From contig OZ234494.1 in the NCBI GenBank assembly GCA_965153455.1, positions 24,118,001 to 24,182,000 on the forward strand: a stretch of 64,000 nucleotides of DNA. The letters are read 5' to 3'. The notes under the pieces were generated by a model. The model was not told where the DNA came from, made no database searches, and worked only from the letters and a program-made list of their open reading frames with translations. This DNA comes from Sphagnum compactum (taxonomy: Eukaryota > Bryophyta > Sphagnopsida > Sphagnales). Both the position numbers and the translations under genes were made by a program. How positions within the stretch are numbered: the stretch's first letter is position 1; every line of letters starts with the position of its first letter. This document shows, in pieces, positions 36,773 to 50,317 of this stretch.

Positions 36773-38675
36773 ATGGCCTGCTCTTCAGTATCGCAGCAGC
36801 TTGTTCAATGCTCAGTTTTACTGTTCGTCGTCGTCGTCATTGCAGCTCTCACTATTCCACAATGTGAAGCGAGTAGGTTACTCGAGAATCAAGCAGCAGC
36901 AGTAGCAGCTGATGTCGACGTTGTGAAAGTCTCTGAACTAATTGCAACTCCTGTACCCGTTAACGTCGCTCATGATGTGGTTGCGAAAGTCTCTGTACCA
37001 ATTGGGACTGTACCCACGAACCGCGCTAGTGATGTTGAGGTTTATGGAGACGTGAGCCGAGTTGTTGATGCCTCTGGCGGCCCTGTTGACGGGCGTTTGA
37101 GCAACTACACTCGACGAGTGTTGGCGGGCTGTGGGACAGGGAACCCTATCGACGACTGCTGGAGATGTGATCCCAACTGGGAAAGCAACCGACAATCGCT
37201 AGCAGACTGCGCGATCGGGTTTGGCCAGAACGCCATCGGAGGACGCAATGGCGAAATCTACGTGGTCACAGATGAGAGTGACGACGCGGTCACGAAGCCC
37301 AAATACGGCACGCTGCGATGGGGAGTCATTCAGACGCAACCTCTGTGGATCATCTTCGCACGCGACATGATGATCACACTCAAGGAGGAGCTCATCATGA
37401 ACAGCTTCAAGACCTTGGATGGCCGCGGCGCTAATGTGCATATCGCAGGTGGCGCATGCTTGACGCTGCAGTACATCTCCAATGTCATTGTCCATGGACT
37501 CCATATCCACAACTGCAAATCGACCGGAGATGCAATGGTACGTACTATTGCTGCAACCCAGCTCTTCATCTTCTTCAGCTTCTTTTCCAATTTATGTTTG
37601 AGCTTTTGGGTCGATCGTGTGCTGTGATTCTGGCTAACACTTCCCTTTTTTCTTTTTTCTCTTTTTGGGGTGTGTGCAGGTGATAAGCACACCGACCCAT
37701 GTCGGGTATAGAGGAATGGCAGACGGAGACGCAGTGTCCATTTTCGGATCGCACGACTTGTGGGTGGATCACAACTTCCTGGCCAATGCCGCGGACGGTC
37801 TGGTGGATGCCATTGAGGGCTCCACAGACATCACAGTCTCCAACAACTACTTCACCAACCACGACAAGGTGATGCTCTTGGGTGCGCATCCCAAGGACAC
37901 CATAGACGCCAAAATGAGAGTCACCGTCGCCTTCAACCATTTCGGACCCAACCTTATCCAACGCATGCCAAGGTTGGTACCCTCGTAAACCCAAAACATA
38001 CCCCATCCCTCCTGCACCAACGTTGTTGCTGCTGCAACACCAGTTAATATGACTTGGATGCCTGCTCTCTACCGCTCGAGTCCCAGCCTTTTTTTTTTTT
38101 TTCCTCTGGCAAAATTTAGTGATTTGGCTGAAAGAAATTTCTGAGATTGTCTAAAACTATGTGTGTTTTTTTTCTTATCGGCCTATCTCTACAGTTCTTT
38201 TTTTGTAATATCGCCAGATTTTTCCATTGGGTTCTATCATGTAGCCAAAACTGGGGAGGAAACTGAAACTGTCGATGATGCTGATGATTACGACGACGAT
38301 GTCTGTTCCTACAGATGCCGATTTGGGTCGTTTCATGTGGTGAACAATTTCTACTCCCAATGGGAGATGTACGCGGTGGGAGGGAGCGAGAACCCGACTA
38401 TCAACAGCGAGGGGAACTATTACGCAGCTCCTAACAATCCCTTCTTCAAGGAGGTGACGAAGCGCATCGCCGATGGCGGAACCAAAAACGTCAAGGGCTG
38501 GAAGGATTGGAACTGGAGAAGCGTCGGCGACATCTTCGACAACGGCGCCTACTTCGTCGACTCCGGAGCCGCCGCCAACGACGCTGGTCTGTACGCTAAA
38601 GCCACAAGTTTCACGGCTCGTCCGGCTAACATGGTTGCCGTCATGACTAACGACGCTGGCCCCCTCATGCTATAA
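36773..38675 (+). CDS. Pectate lyase (PL1 family), intact, copy 3
   Basis: Three exons, join(36773..37537, 37680..37972, 38315..38675), 472 aa, GT-AG junctions in frame. Same activity and secretion as copy 1: a signal-peptide-like stretch rich in Val ending in CEA (about residues 11-33), then a linker, [17 protein letters not shown] (283-286), DGLVDA (294-299) and RMPRCR (350-355). The last two introns occupy the same codon positions as introns 2 and 3 of copy 1, but the first intron of copies 1 and 2 is absent. The catalytic part is highly similar to copy 1, whereas the linker and C-terminal part differ more. An upstream in-frame ATG at 36749 exists; 36773 is preferred because it begins the MA-type signal peptide shared with copy 1. 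Confidence 0.9.
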
Positions 38676-40847
38676 CCTGCAAAGCCAGCCACAACGTTCC
38701 AAGTGCAATTTCCACCATCCATAGCATCTTCCAAGTGCAATTTCCAACGACTGCAATATTGTACTTGCCCAAGCTTTTATCATCATCTAGGAAATTAGGT
38801 CAATTTCTAGTGTTTGATTTGTTTGCTTGTTTTCTTCTTCTTCTTTTTCTTCTTTGCCCAAGAACAGTATATATTATACTGCAAATCATCAAAGAGAAAA
38901 AGAGTGAAATTTGCAGTGCCTAGTGAAGAATCAATTGCAGTTTCTTTTTCTTTTGCTGATTAGCTAACATTTCATAATAATTTGTTAGAATTTAGGAGAT
39001 CCTGAGCCAGAGGCTGCTCTTGAATTATGTGACCCTCTTTCGGTGCTCCTGAATCCTTCTCCCCCCAATCCCTCATATGTGTTGTACAATACTTTTACTT
39101 CACTCTGATAGTTCTAGTTACAGAATTTAAGCTTTGGACTTGAATATCATGGAATTTTTGGAGTCAGCTTATTTCACCTGCCATGCAGACTTACGAGCAA
39201 AGTTTTTCTTTACAGCTCTTCACCTGAAGTTGCAAACCCAAAAGATAATTATTTGGGATGTTTTTTATGCAAATCTACCCTGCAGCAGAGTGCACTGAGT
39301 GCTGCACGAAGTGGTACCATTTTTTGGAACTTCTGCAAGCTGCTGATGCTTCCAAGTCATTTTAGACCAGTTATGTTGTGCATATGATATTCAGTATCAG
39401 ACAATGTAGTGCCATTTTTCAGATCTTTGATGCTTCTTTCAAAAGCTGATGCTTCCAACTGATTTCAGACCAGTTGATGTTGTGCATACAGTATACAGTA
39501 CTGTACAATGTGGTGCCATTTTTCAGATCTTCAATGCTTCTTGCAAAACTGATGCCTCCAACTGATCTTAGACCAGTTGATGTTGTGCATACCACATTGG
39601 ACAATTGCAAGAGCTTTTGTATTACCTTCAAATTTGCATTGATTTTGATTCTGAAGCCCCCTTAATCTCGGTTAAGCTACTACTACTACAAGTGTAAACA
39701 GTCAAAGATGCTGGCATGTTCAGTGTTTTGAGTACATGTACAAAGTTTGTAAGTTTTGAACTATGCAATCTCATATTTAGCCTTGCTTGTCATGAGCATG
39801 ATTCGTGCTGTCTAAAGTAGGAAGAGTTCAGTATGTATTGCAAAAGTTTGCCTCACACACATATTTGACTGCTGTTTTGCATCAAAGGGCATTCATGTTT
39901 CAACCAGTGTTGTGTGGGTATCAAAAATGGCACCAAGCCCCTGCCAGTAAGATATCAGGGCAGTTCTTTTATTCACATAAAAATGAAAATATATGTACAA
40001 AGAATACATGATCATAGATTTCAAGGCCAAAGTTTCCCTTTAGAAGTGAAGGAATGTGAAGAAGTCTTACATCAGTGTTTGAGGAGATTCACAAGCAAAT
40101 GCAAGTAATTTGGTGTTTCATTAATGGGATATTACACACTCATTAACAATGTAGAAGATTATAAATCACAAGTCAAAAGTTGTTTTTACATGGTAATAAT
40201 CTAGTACCCACACTAATAGCATTAGTATTGATTATAATAAAGACATCTTCCTACCTTCCACAAAGTCTAGTTACCCACCATCTCAAAAGCAATATATTAA
40301 TCCCATAGGTTTTGACATGAGAAGGCTAATAAGTATCAATTTCTACAAAATAATTATATTGGAATATTTTTGCAACAAAAATTGTTCTCCAAAGTTTGTA
40401 GTTTGAATTCTACATTAAAAAATACAAAAGCTTCTACAATTTATGACTACATAAACTATTTTATATATCCTACACACATTTCCTCATCAAACATCACAAA
40501 TTGCATCAATGTGCTTCACGTTTCAAAACTAAGATTTTATGTCCAAAACAAGACAAAAATCCACATTCCATTTTCAAGTTTCTCTTCTTCTCTTTCTATA
40601 AGCCTACATTCTTACCATGTATAATCTCCCATACACAATGTGACAAAACCTCCTTATGAAAAAAGAATTCAAAATTTCCCTCCAAAAAATAATTTAAATC
40701 CTACTTCAGGATTGCCCTAATTTTATCTTTAACAAGGGCTTATGGTTTAGTGCTTAAGATTCTTAAGCTTTTGGAGAGGTCTTAAATTCAAACCTTGTTA
40801 TTTTGATAATTGTGTTGAAATTGGTGGCACTCTTGCTAATGAGAACT
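38676..40847. other. Intergenic region between pectate lyase 3 and the GST inverted repeat
   Basis: No gene recognised. It holds the tandem array at 39311-39605. Elsewhere AT-rich with short frames only. Confidence 0.5.
39311..39605. repeat. Tandem array of about 100-bp units, about three copies
   Basis: Units begin near 39311, 39410 and 39511, each with a version of gtgccatttttcagatctt, then gctgatgcttccaactga, gaccagttgatgttgtgcat and an agtat/caatgt segment. It lies about 640 bp downstream of the pectate lyase 3 stop codon. Confidence 0.8.
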
Positions 40848-41619
40848 AGGTGGTGACATGCTTGCTCATAAGGCAACAAAGTGTTTTTTTCATAAATTTC
40901 GAGCAAGTGGACCTGTGCAAGTTTTGAATCAATTATACGCATAGAGGGTGGGGGCATATTTTCCTGGTCTCTCATCCAAATGCTGCGATCTAAAGGGCTG
41001 CAGGTGCAACCAGAGATGAGCCACAACTTCTCCAGGCACCATGTCCAAGAAGACCATGACCAGCGCACCACACCATTCTGAGTCCTTCAGTATTCGATGA
41101 CCAGCCTATCTACCACAGGTAGCGGTAAGACACTGTTGTGTAGATTGTGATTGCAAGTTCTCAAACATTGAAGTTGCAAATCAGGTGTGCCAAAATCAAA
41201 GCAAAACCCAAAGTAAACTTAGAGCAGCCCAAGTTTTGTGCAAGCTGGTTTTCCAGACTCCATAAAGACCACCATGGCATTTTCTAAACTGAGACTGTGC
41301 ACTAAATTTCCGCATTTGAATCAAATCGTTATATTACAGACTTGGACTAGAGCAGAGATGTATTCAAAACCCATTCTAATTTTCGCATGACAAAAGTCCT
41401 GATATCGGCACAAGCAGCAAATCATAATTGACTCAAAACCCACACAAAGTAAACTTTGCAAGAAAAAAGTCCTGTCAGATAATATTGCACAAGGAGCATA
41501 GCATTGCATTGCATATAATCAGATTCAAAACCCATTCAGATTCTTGCAAGACAAAGTCATTGAGCTAGAAGAAGCATGATGATGTTGCAGAAACCAGTGA
41601 TTTCCACCACCAACCCATT

Positions 41620-41625
41620 TTTATT
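41620..41625 (-). terminator. Likely polyadenylation signal of GST copy 1
   Basis: AATAAA on the reverse strand about 270 bp after the stop codon, mirrored by 60535-60540 in copy 2. Confidence 0.5.
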
Positions 41626-41891
41626 AAGTCCAGAATTTTGTCGAACAAAATCTGTCAAAAAGTCTGAAATAGTTCACTTCAGAACATGAGATTTTCACAT
41701 CTGCAAAGCAGGTGTCAAGGTGGCTACATACAAGTGCAGCACACCCAATTCTTCCTCTCTTCAAACATCATGTGTGAAGAAGAAGAAGAAGACCCAGGTT
41801 TAGGTTTTAGGGTTCTTCTGAAGTCAAAGACATCTGATCACATTTGAAGACTTCATCACATTCTTCAGAGCATCTGAGATTCCCAAAACAA

Positions 41892-43127
41892 TTACTTCTG
41901 TTCCTGCTGCTCTGCCTCCATGATCTGAAGAACCTTCTGCCATGAAGGGCGGGAAGAGATATCCTCCCACCAAGCATTGAGATGCTTCCTGGAGGTGAAG
42001 AGCTCGCCCTTCTTGGCAGCATTGATGAGGTAATTGGTAGCAGGAATGTGAGCAAGATCAGCCAAGCTGAAGAAATCGCCTGCCAAGTACTTGTGATGGG
42101 TGAGCTGTGCTTCATAGACGTCCAGTATCTTCCCCAGCTTCTCCAGCTGCTCCTTCACGACTGCTTCGTTGGTGGGTCTCCCTGCCAAGATTTGCGCGAA
42201 AACGCATTCAAACACAATCATCCTCGCACAAGGATTGTAGTTATGAGATTCCACTTCTAGCCATTGGTTGACTAGAGCCTTCTCGCGCTCTGTCTTGCCG
42301 AACAACGCAGTTCCCTGTCCCTCGTACTTGTCGCTAATGTATCTTGCGATGGCACGCGACTCTGTGATAGTAAACAACAGCGGAAGAACAGGACATCAGT
42401 ACATAAAATTGAAGAAACCGGAGGAAGAAGAAGAAGAAGATTTGTATCGAAGAAGAATCCAATTTCCCTGCTGCAGCACTGCAACCAACTACATACATCT
42501 TTCCTTGAAATCCGAAGACTGGGAATAGAAATCACTGCTCACCGTAGAGAGTAAATTCTCCATCCTGGAAGGCGGGAATCTGTCCGAACGGCTGCAAAAC
42601 AGGAATCAAACAAATTTTCTTAAGCTTCACAACATGATCGCAAAGAACCTGGAAATGCAGCATCCGTAATCACTCATCATCAGAGCTCAAAGCCCTCACA
42701 GCGGATCTTGACCCAGATGCAGCTCTGGGCTTTACCAAATCAAGCCGTCCAGAAAAGATCACGACCTGGCGCTCAGCTACTGTACCACAGTTTAACTTAC
42801 ACATGAGATCCTGCAATTTCCAGCTGAGTTCAAGATGGTTCTTCCGGAAGAAGATGATCATAGCTCTCTGGTACCACAAAACCAAAGTACCACTCCTCAA
42901 GAAGAATAGTAAACTGGAAAGTGTTCCAGAGGACTAGAGAGATGGAACAAGGAAGCTGGGGACGCGGCCAGTACCTGCAACTTGAGGTACTCGGGTGTCT
43001 TGTGCGCGCCGGTAAACAGATCAATGGGGACGATCTGGTAGTCATCCACGTTCTTCTCAGCAAGAGTGGTGAGCACTCTGGTGACGTTGGCGGAGTAGGC
43101 CTTTCCGTACACCTTAAGGGACGCCAT
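41892..43127 (-). CDS. Phi-class glutathione S-transferase, copy 1
   Basis: Minus-strand gene, complement of join(41892..42361, 42543..42591, 42975..43127), 223 aa, GT-AG introns of 383 and 181 bp. It conjugates glutathione to electrophilic compounds in the cytosol (family knowledge). The N-terminal thioredoxin-like domain has AYSANVTRVLTTL, whose Ser at about residue 12 fits the catalytic Ser of phi GSTs. QIPAFQDGEFTLYESRAIA supplies the glutathione-site Pro and the Glu-Ser pair, split by intron 2. The helical C-terminal domain (from about residue 90) ends in EAEQQEQK. Length and the three-exon structure fit phi GSTs. Compared with copy 2 it has Ala for Ile in the DLAHIP-TNYL segment and Glu for Gln near the C terminus. 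A TATA box lies 234 bp upstream. Confidence 0.93.
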
Positions 43128-43354
43128 GGGTTCAAGTTTTTCCTCAACAGTAAACCCCAGAAAACCAAAAAAAATACAAAAACAGGCAATCCAAAACTTC
43201 GAATGTGGAAATTGGAGGTCAGAAGAAGACCAGGAAGAGTATGCAAAATTTATTCAATAGAACTCAGCAGAGGAGCTGGAGGTCGAAAAGCTCAACAGCA
43301 ACGGAAAAGAAGGCAGGAAAGAAAGGCGATGTTGGAGAATGAAACCGAGCGAAA

Positions 43355-43361
43355 TTTTATA
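43355..43361 (-). promoter_or_regulatory. TATA box of GST copy 1
   Basis: Reverse strand reads ctctataaaattt, a good plant TATA box, 234 bp upstream of the start codon. Position and context are shared with copy 2. Confidence 0.7.
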
Positions 43362-44435
43362 GAGCGGATGGAACGTGAGCTGGGCACCATCGCCAGGAGC
43401 TTCCCTTTTTTTGGCTCCGCAGACAAGAGTCTTCGTTCCGAAAGAAAAGCGGAAAGGTCACGCGCGCTACGGAGCTGAGGAACTTTCTGGACCGTTTTCC
43501 TTCGGGCACAGACGTGGGGCAGCGCCTTTTTGTGTTTTTTTTTACGGGCGGAGTTTCGCCAAAATCGAAATTGAAAACAAAGAATTCGAAAAAGAAATTA
43601 ATTTGTAGGTTTTCAATCGCCAGTAGTGAGGAAAAAATAAGAGGGCTTGAATTCACAACTCATAAGGTATTTTCATGTGGTATTAAGTAGGCATGTACCG
43701 ACATTAGTAGTTTAGCATTAATGTTGATTGCACCAAATATATCTTCCACCTCTCATGAAGTCTGGCTACTGATAACCTTTCTTTTTTACTGGCAAATTGT
43801 TTTGTCAAAAAACGAAATTAAAAACCAAAAAAATAAAATGATGCGATTTTGGAGGTTTTCAATAGCCACAAAATGAGAAAAAAAATAGCAAAAGTCTTAA
43901 TATTTGGATATTTGGTTTTCAGTGTGTAGCCAAAAATATAGAAATGATGCTTAAAGATTTATAGTTTGCAGCCAGATTTGGCTAAATCTTCCTAGGGATG
44001 ACATCACTTTTTAAAACACCTTCCTGAGATGATGTCATTTTTTGAACACCTTCATATGCACGATTGTCATTTTGATTGCAAAACACCCCCGCCCTCCCCT
44101 CCCCCAAAAACTCTAAACTTTGTTTGTAAATAAATATTACACATGGAATTGTTAGTTCACACAAGATAACTAAGAAAACAAATTCAAACCACCGAATTCA
44201 ATAATCTCATTGGCTTGAAAAAAAATCTTTAAACATATACACATAACCCTATTTGGTAAACATTAGAAATAATGATCCATTTTGACGATTTCAATTGGTC
44301 GTCTAAAATTTTCACAAACAGACCAAAACCCATTAGCCTACACATTGAATTGAATTGTTACTTCATTCAAGATAACTAAGAAAAAATAAATTTCAGACAA
44401 GGAGCAAATCCAGCAATTTCATTGATCATAATAAA

Positions 44436-47400
44436 TTTTCCCATCATACTTATAAACAAGCTCATATTCAACACGCTCTTTTTCTTTATAGTTAATACTA
44501 TATTGAGGGTTTAAAAAACAGGGAGTGATAGGTGGGTGGCGGGTGTATTGGGTGGAGCGGGTTTGAACTTGGGAATTGTGCAATAACACAGACAAAGGAA
44601 TCCTCATGTCTTAACATGTGCTCGGTCACCCAGTACGAAGGCCAGATGTGGTACTTAAATTGGTGGTTGTTGCATGGGTTCCTTCCTTTTTCCTACAAAG
44701 TCTTGTTGGCGGATTCTTTCTTCTATTATTACAATGACTATTTTTGTTGTGAGAAGCACCACCCTGAGAAATTTCCTAAAGAGAGTTTTAGGGCATTTTA
44801 TAAGCTTTAATAACAAGGCCCCATCACAAACAAGAAGCTGGGCCCTGCCAATAGATAAGATTCTTGTACATCTACCGGACTTTGTGCACACTCTGAACAC
44901 CAAAAGAACTCCGTTCCAATCTAAAGAGTCCAAACACTTTCACCAAAGAAACCAGTTCACGTAATATTAAACAATTCTAATAAGATAAAACTTCCAAAAG
45001 TTGGATCCAATGCGATAGTCCCAGGGCCCAATAAAACAAGAGGCGCCTTACACTTACAAGAGGCCTCTTACTCTTTTTGTACATGGAAGGGTCCCGACAT
45101 GGTCTTCTCATCGTGGGCTTATCATCTCGTGATCTTCACTAATAGATTTAGATATCAACTCTTTTGATAGATATATTAGTACTAATACATATATTTATCA
45201 ACTCTGGATAAATTCAGAGAATATAAAATAATAATAATATAACTGTTCAATAAGATTACATACATATCTCCAAAATATTTTTTATAAAAAAATAGTAAAA
45301 TTCAAAAAGGTTCCAAGAACATATGGTAAGAGTATTTTCTGAAATATTTTCAATGAAGAGTAATCAAAACTAGTACATGGGGAATTTTTTGGAATCCTTT
45401 ATTTGATCATCCATGGACCATTCAAAAACCAATTTCAGAAATAATTATCTTATTTTTTTAATAATTACTTCCTTTTTTTACTAGCTATCTCCCACCTTTC
45501 CTAATAATTATCTCCATTTTATAATTATCTCATACTTTTTCATTATCCATTTGAACGCCGCATTGTTACGCAATACTAATGTTGATCAACTATTTTATTG
45601 TTTTCTTACGTTTTCATATATTTATGTTAATTTGTTAAATTTAATTATAATTAATATACATTTCATGGCTGATGTCCAATGGGGGGTTGGTCTAATGTTG
45701 TCTAGTTCCAGTTCTAATTTAAACCAAGCATTGAATATCTTCATAAGTTCATATTTGGGCAAGGTAATTGTCTGCTAAGGTCTCAAATAATAGGTACTAA
45801 TGGGTACCCGCTAATTGTTTCAACCAATTAATAACTCTTGTTGTTGTTCTGTCTGTGTACTATATAAGCAGTGTTGGGCGGGTATTTGATATGTTGAATA
45901 ACCTCCACGTCTGGGTATTTGTAAAATGGGAATTAAAAGAATTAAAACTCGGAGTCAAAGAATCACAAGTTCCGGGTATTTGAAAAAAAAATTCAGAATC
46001 AAAGAACCGCTGCCGGTTCTAGTTATTTCAAAAAAACCTCACAGAACTGCCGGGTTTCACGAAAACCCGGAAAAGAAGAGCCAGGCAGGTTTTTGGGCGG
46101 TTATTTTACTTTTACAATTTGGGATCTGTGTTTGAGGACCTCGACGGATGGACAGACGGGATCTAGGTTTCAGGTTCTCAACAGACAAAGACGGGATCTA
46201 GGTTTCAGGACATTGACAGACGGACAGACAGGATCTGGGTTTTTGTCTCCTCGAATTGGTACTTCGAAATTAGCCCCTCAAATTGCACCTCGACAGACGC
46301 ACAAACAGACTTAGTACCCACCGTTTGCTTGGTGCGCGATGGCAAGAGCAGTGGCGGCAAAGGGAGAGCTTGGAGAAGAAGGCAAGCTGTTCCCTTGGTT
46401 TGCTTGATGCGGCCTCGTTTATATCTAAACTATCTGGTATATTCAGAGGCCGGGCCGGTTCTGCCATAGAAAACAACACTGGAATTGCTGCCATAGCAAA
46501 CAATTCCAATTACGCCTGTGGGGACTTAGTCTGTCTGTGTGCAGAACGTTCTGTCACAGACAGACTACGCGAATTAATAGATTAGATTTTTGGAACTTCT
46601 TCAGTCCAAGCTTGTATCTCATGGCCAATTGATTTGCTTCATGATATTCAACTCTTCTAGGTTTGGAAGCATCCACAAGTGATTGGCAATTCTGGGGCTA
46701 ACTCTTTGTAAGAGAACAAGCTTATACAGATGCTATGTTTCAAGTTGAGCAACAGAAGGATATGAGCAACACTTGTAGGCACATAAACTTATTCAATTTC
46801 AATCTAATTTATGTAGAAATTTTTTAAAGATGCTTAGTGAGAACATCAACTATTGACAAACTTTCTTCATTCTCCTTCCACCAATTTAGGAGTTTCAAGT
46901 CAAATGTTACAGTGATTGTAAGCATGCGAGTTCATCACATAATTGCATTTGAGATTATTTTAATTATAACCAAATGATTTCAAGAGACAAAATTTGTGAT
47001 GTAATGACATTGATTCATGTAGCACTTGAGAACAATAACTTTAATGTATGTGATCTGTAAATGGATGATGCCCATTATTAGTCACCTATGTTCATGCATA
47101 AAATTATTGCCCACTAAACTTTAAACAATTAATCAAAATCGTTGAAAAAAGGGTTCCTTAAAATTTAAAATTGTATCTTATTATATTATGGGCGCACTTA
47201 ATAAAGTAGGATTGTTCATTAAGGGTTTAGGGTTTAATGAATAGTGAGGACTTAGAATCTAACTCACACAACTATAAAAAAAAATTGTTTAAGTGTGCAA
47301 CATGAAGAGTCACCACCCTTGATTAAACAAAAAAGTCCATGCTCATTTATCGATGTCATACATGGCTCCTAGAGGCTAAACAATTGAAAGGGATTAGGTT

Positions 47401-48029
47401 AATTACGACCAAGCTGATTAGCTTATTCTGTTAATGTGACAAATCATCAAGCACACTTAACTTCATGAATTCAAACAAGTTTTTCAATGTACCATGCCCC
47501 AACCCATCATGACCATGAAGGCAATGAAAATGTTGTAACAAGAATAACCACAAAAACCTCACAACATTTGCCTTTTGTCAATCACAGCATAAGTTTAAAA
47601 TTTCTAGATTGGGAAATGTTCCTGCCACTAAGAAAATGGAATCGTTGCACCCTTCCTTTTGGTTTTCAATTTGACATCAGAATGCGAGATGCTCCCACCA
47701 TTCAAGGTCCATGATTTCAATTTGGTAGGCAATGGATTACTTTGAAAAAAATTGGAAACTAAGACAATCAGAATTTGATTACAGTAATGGAGGCAGTGCA
47801 AGCTAGATTCGAGATCAAGACAACAAGTTGAATGTTTGGCATGTTTGTCATATTGTTACAAAACCACATATATGAAGTTACATAGTCATGAAAATGAAGC
47901 AAGGTAGGAGTTTTACACAAAAAATAAAAACATGCATTTGTCCTATATGTGAAAAAGATACAATTGACTAGGCACCCCTTAATGTTCACACAAATAACTT
48001 AAGGTGGCTAAGATTACATAGGAAAGAAT
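44436..48029. other. Spacer between GST left arm and the pogo remnant
   Basis: AT-rich with no gene recognised. A short tandem repeat lies at about 46151-46245: about three copies of gacagacgggatctaggttt spaced 30-40 bp. Nearby, at 45900-46080, are words such as tcaaagaaccgctgccggtt, which resemble the tcaaagaacc family seen near 14030, 25270 and 35020. A frame with a good ATG at about 46339 soon stops. Confidence 0.4.
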
Positions 48030-49481
48030 TTCTCCTTTCAAGAATGGCATTTTGAGTTGGGAGGGTTGAGATGGTTTAAAAAGCACAATCTTGACCTATC
48101 CTTGAGAGTCATGCAAGGTTTGGAGGTTGATCATCCTAAGAGTTTGTGCCCAAAAAGTGTTGCATCGTTTTACACAAACCTAATAGAGGCTTAAAATGCA
48201 CATGACTATCAACCAAATAAGATTTGAAATTGTGATGAACCAAGAACACAATTTAGGATAAATGGAATGCAAAAGTTCTTGCACAAACAAGTTCCAAATC
48301 TATGCATTTGATTACATTAGACGAGTGAAAATGGGTATCTATGTTGTCTTGCAACAAAATGATAGGGGAGTCATTTCCAAATTTTTACGTCTTTAAAGGT
48401 GTGAAACAAGAGTCACAATGGCTATGTAGCCTAACGTGTGCATGACTACCATTCTATTTGAGAAGTGGATTTCACATTTGATCACATCTATTCAAGTACA
48501 TGGAGGTAACCTGAATACAACTAATCATCTTTTCCTAATTTTAGATGGCCATATTTCACATGTTACTTTAGATGTCGTGCATAATTATCACAATCCTTTA
48601 AAAAAAAAAAAACCATTTTTTGGCTCCCACAAGTTAAAGGAAGACATCTAAATCCGACCCTTGTTGAACCATATTTTTACCTCTAGTCCTTTTCGATAAA
48701 AAGGCCATTTTAGTGGGTTGTTGCCATGTAGTCCACTAAAGTCCTCGCCCTTTGTAAAATTTGTCCCTATTTTCACAAAGTTGATTTCTTGATATTAGGA
48801 CCTTTGGTGCGCCTTCTTCAAGTTGAATTTCACTTCATAAGACTATTCTTGTTCAACTTAACTAATAGGGATATCACACATAAACAAATCTAGCAAGCAC
48901 ACACCAAAACTCGCTTTCCTAACTTTTTTCTTTTTTATTTATTTATAAGACTAAAAAAACAATACATTCTTGAGAGCACGAATTTTCCACCCAACTACAG
49001 ATGTGGGAGGGTCTATCCTCTTGGTACCTACTTCGTTAAAACTTTCACAAGTTTGTTTTCTTTTTCTAAGAAATCCAAAAAATGATCCTTTTTTTCTCAC
49101 TTGATTCTTAACGTTCCTCACGTTTTCCCCTATGCTCTTCTAGTATAATATTAACAACTTTTAAATTTTATACAAAATTTACAACTTACACTTCCTAAGT
49201 CCCATCATCACATTTTTGCCCATGCTCCCATCACGTTTTTCCACTTGTACCTTGCCATTTTGCGGAAGATCATTACAATAAGGCAAGATAGGTGAGATAA
49301 GATTTGATTATTGTGCCCTCTCACACCCAACCATGATTTGTAACCTCTTGATTTTGCCTATTTCAAACCATTCAAAACGACATTCAGAGCTTACATGGAT
49401 GTGTGGACTTTAGCAAACAAAAAAAAAGGTGTTGGAAAAGAAGACTTGACACAATGGGTGTTTATAACTTTTAGTAAAACA
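48030..49481 (+). pseudogene. Pogo/Tigger-like DDD transposase, 5' and central part, decayed
   Basis: Broken transposase of the Tc1/mariner-pogo group (CENP-B-like HTH plus DDE_1 nuclease). Pieces: PFKNGI (48033), then LRWFKKHNLDLSLRVMQGL (HTH part, to about 48120), then LCPKSVASFYTNL. NCDE (first catalytic Asp, codon 48234-48236) is preceded by a TGA stop. LFLILDGHISHVTLDVV holds the second Asp at 48544-48546. PLDFAYFKPFK holds the third Asp at 49350-49352, and VWTLANKKKGVGKEDLTQW follows. The match resumes beyond the retrotransposon at 56417. Several stops and frameshifts. Between about 48600 and 49290 the conserved order is broken by some 0.7 kb of unrelated DNA. The N-terminal end was not identified. 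Confidence 0.82.
48600..49290. other. Unrelated DNA splitting the pogo transposase gene
   Basis: In the protein family the second-Asp segment (LDGH...DVV) is followed within about 20 residues by PSHT and PLD. Here these motifs are about 0.7 kb apart, so this stretch is probably a nested insertion. It starts with a poly-A run (48600-48611). I saw no terminal repeats or target duplication. Confidence 0.5.
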
Positions 49482-49486
49482 TTAAA

Positions 49487-50306
49487 TGACGCGCTCCTTG
49501 GTCCCGAGGTGAACCCAGTTGAGGGTTCACCAATGTGAAGTTGCGGAAAGTGGGGACCGAAGGGCACGCTCCCGACTTCCAACTCTAGAAAGGGGTAGAG
49601 GGTCGAGTTAGAAGCCCCGGGATTAGACTAGGAAGATGGACTAGTAGATCAAGCACGAATCTGCATCCAAAACCAACCACAAATGGGTTAGTTCGCATTC
49701 GGAAACACCCTTGGGTGTTGGGACAAGCCACGGGCACTTTGGACTACTTGACTCACCACGGCCCGGACTTGGGGGAAGCCACCACCTTCCCCCTTATAGT
49801 TATCTCTGCAGCTCACCACGGAGGCTACATCCAAATGGCACATTTTGTTGGGACTCCCGAAATGGAGTCCCGAAATTGTTCCGGCGGGACTCCCGGGACT
49901 TTGAACGGTCATAACTCCCGATTCCGAAGTCCGATCGCAACGAGGTCTGAACCAAAGTTGTAGCCCTCGTCGAGATCTTTCCAACGCCATGTCGCACTCC
50001 CTGAGGCGACGTCGGCAAAGGGTCGATTCCCGACTATTAGTGGTCGGGAGTCAAACTGCCAGTTTGACTCCCGGCCCTTCTTTTGCCCATAACTTGGGCT
50101 GCAGATGTCCAAATGGCCAATGCGAGGCCATTTTTGATATCTACGTTTCAAGACCTTTCCAATGACACCAAGAACACCCCAATGCGAGGTGTTTTGCCCC
50201 TTGCTATCGAGCTCTGAACATTTGGGAGTCCCGGAGGAGTCCAAACCTCCAACTTTTCCAAGTGTTGGGCTTCACCCCCACACTTGGACAAAGTGGGGTT
50301 GCGACA
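49487..50306 (-). repeat. 3' LTR of the chromovirus
   Basis: 820 bp. Read on the plus strand it starts tgacgcgctccttggtcccg and ends ggggttgcgaca. Compared with the other LTR it has 10 extra bases near 49811 (gctcaccacg). It is the 3' LTR because the element is transcribed leftward. Confidence 0.95.
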
Positions 50307-50317
50307 CTCTCCCCCAC
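50307..50317 (-). other. Polypurine tract
   Basis: On the element's coding strand, gtgggggagag abuts the 3' LTR. This is the expected plus-strand priming site. Confidence 0.8.

Larger units (their letters stand above)
40848..44435 (-). repeat. Left arm of the large GST inverted repeat
   Basis: Reverse complement of 57700-61345. Outer edge shares aggtggtgacatgcttgctc; inner edge shares ccagcaatttcattgatcat. Within the arms, coding exons, introns, promoter and 3' flank all match. Exon 3 differs at four bases in 470 by eye. Small later differences include a tandem copy of about 34 bp present only in the right arm (near 60880-60945). Confidence 0.92.
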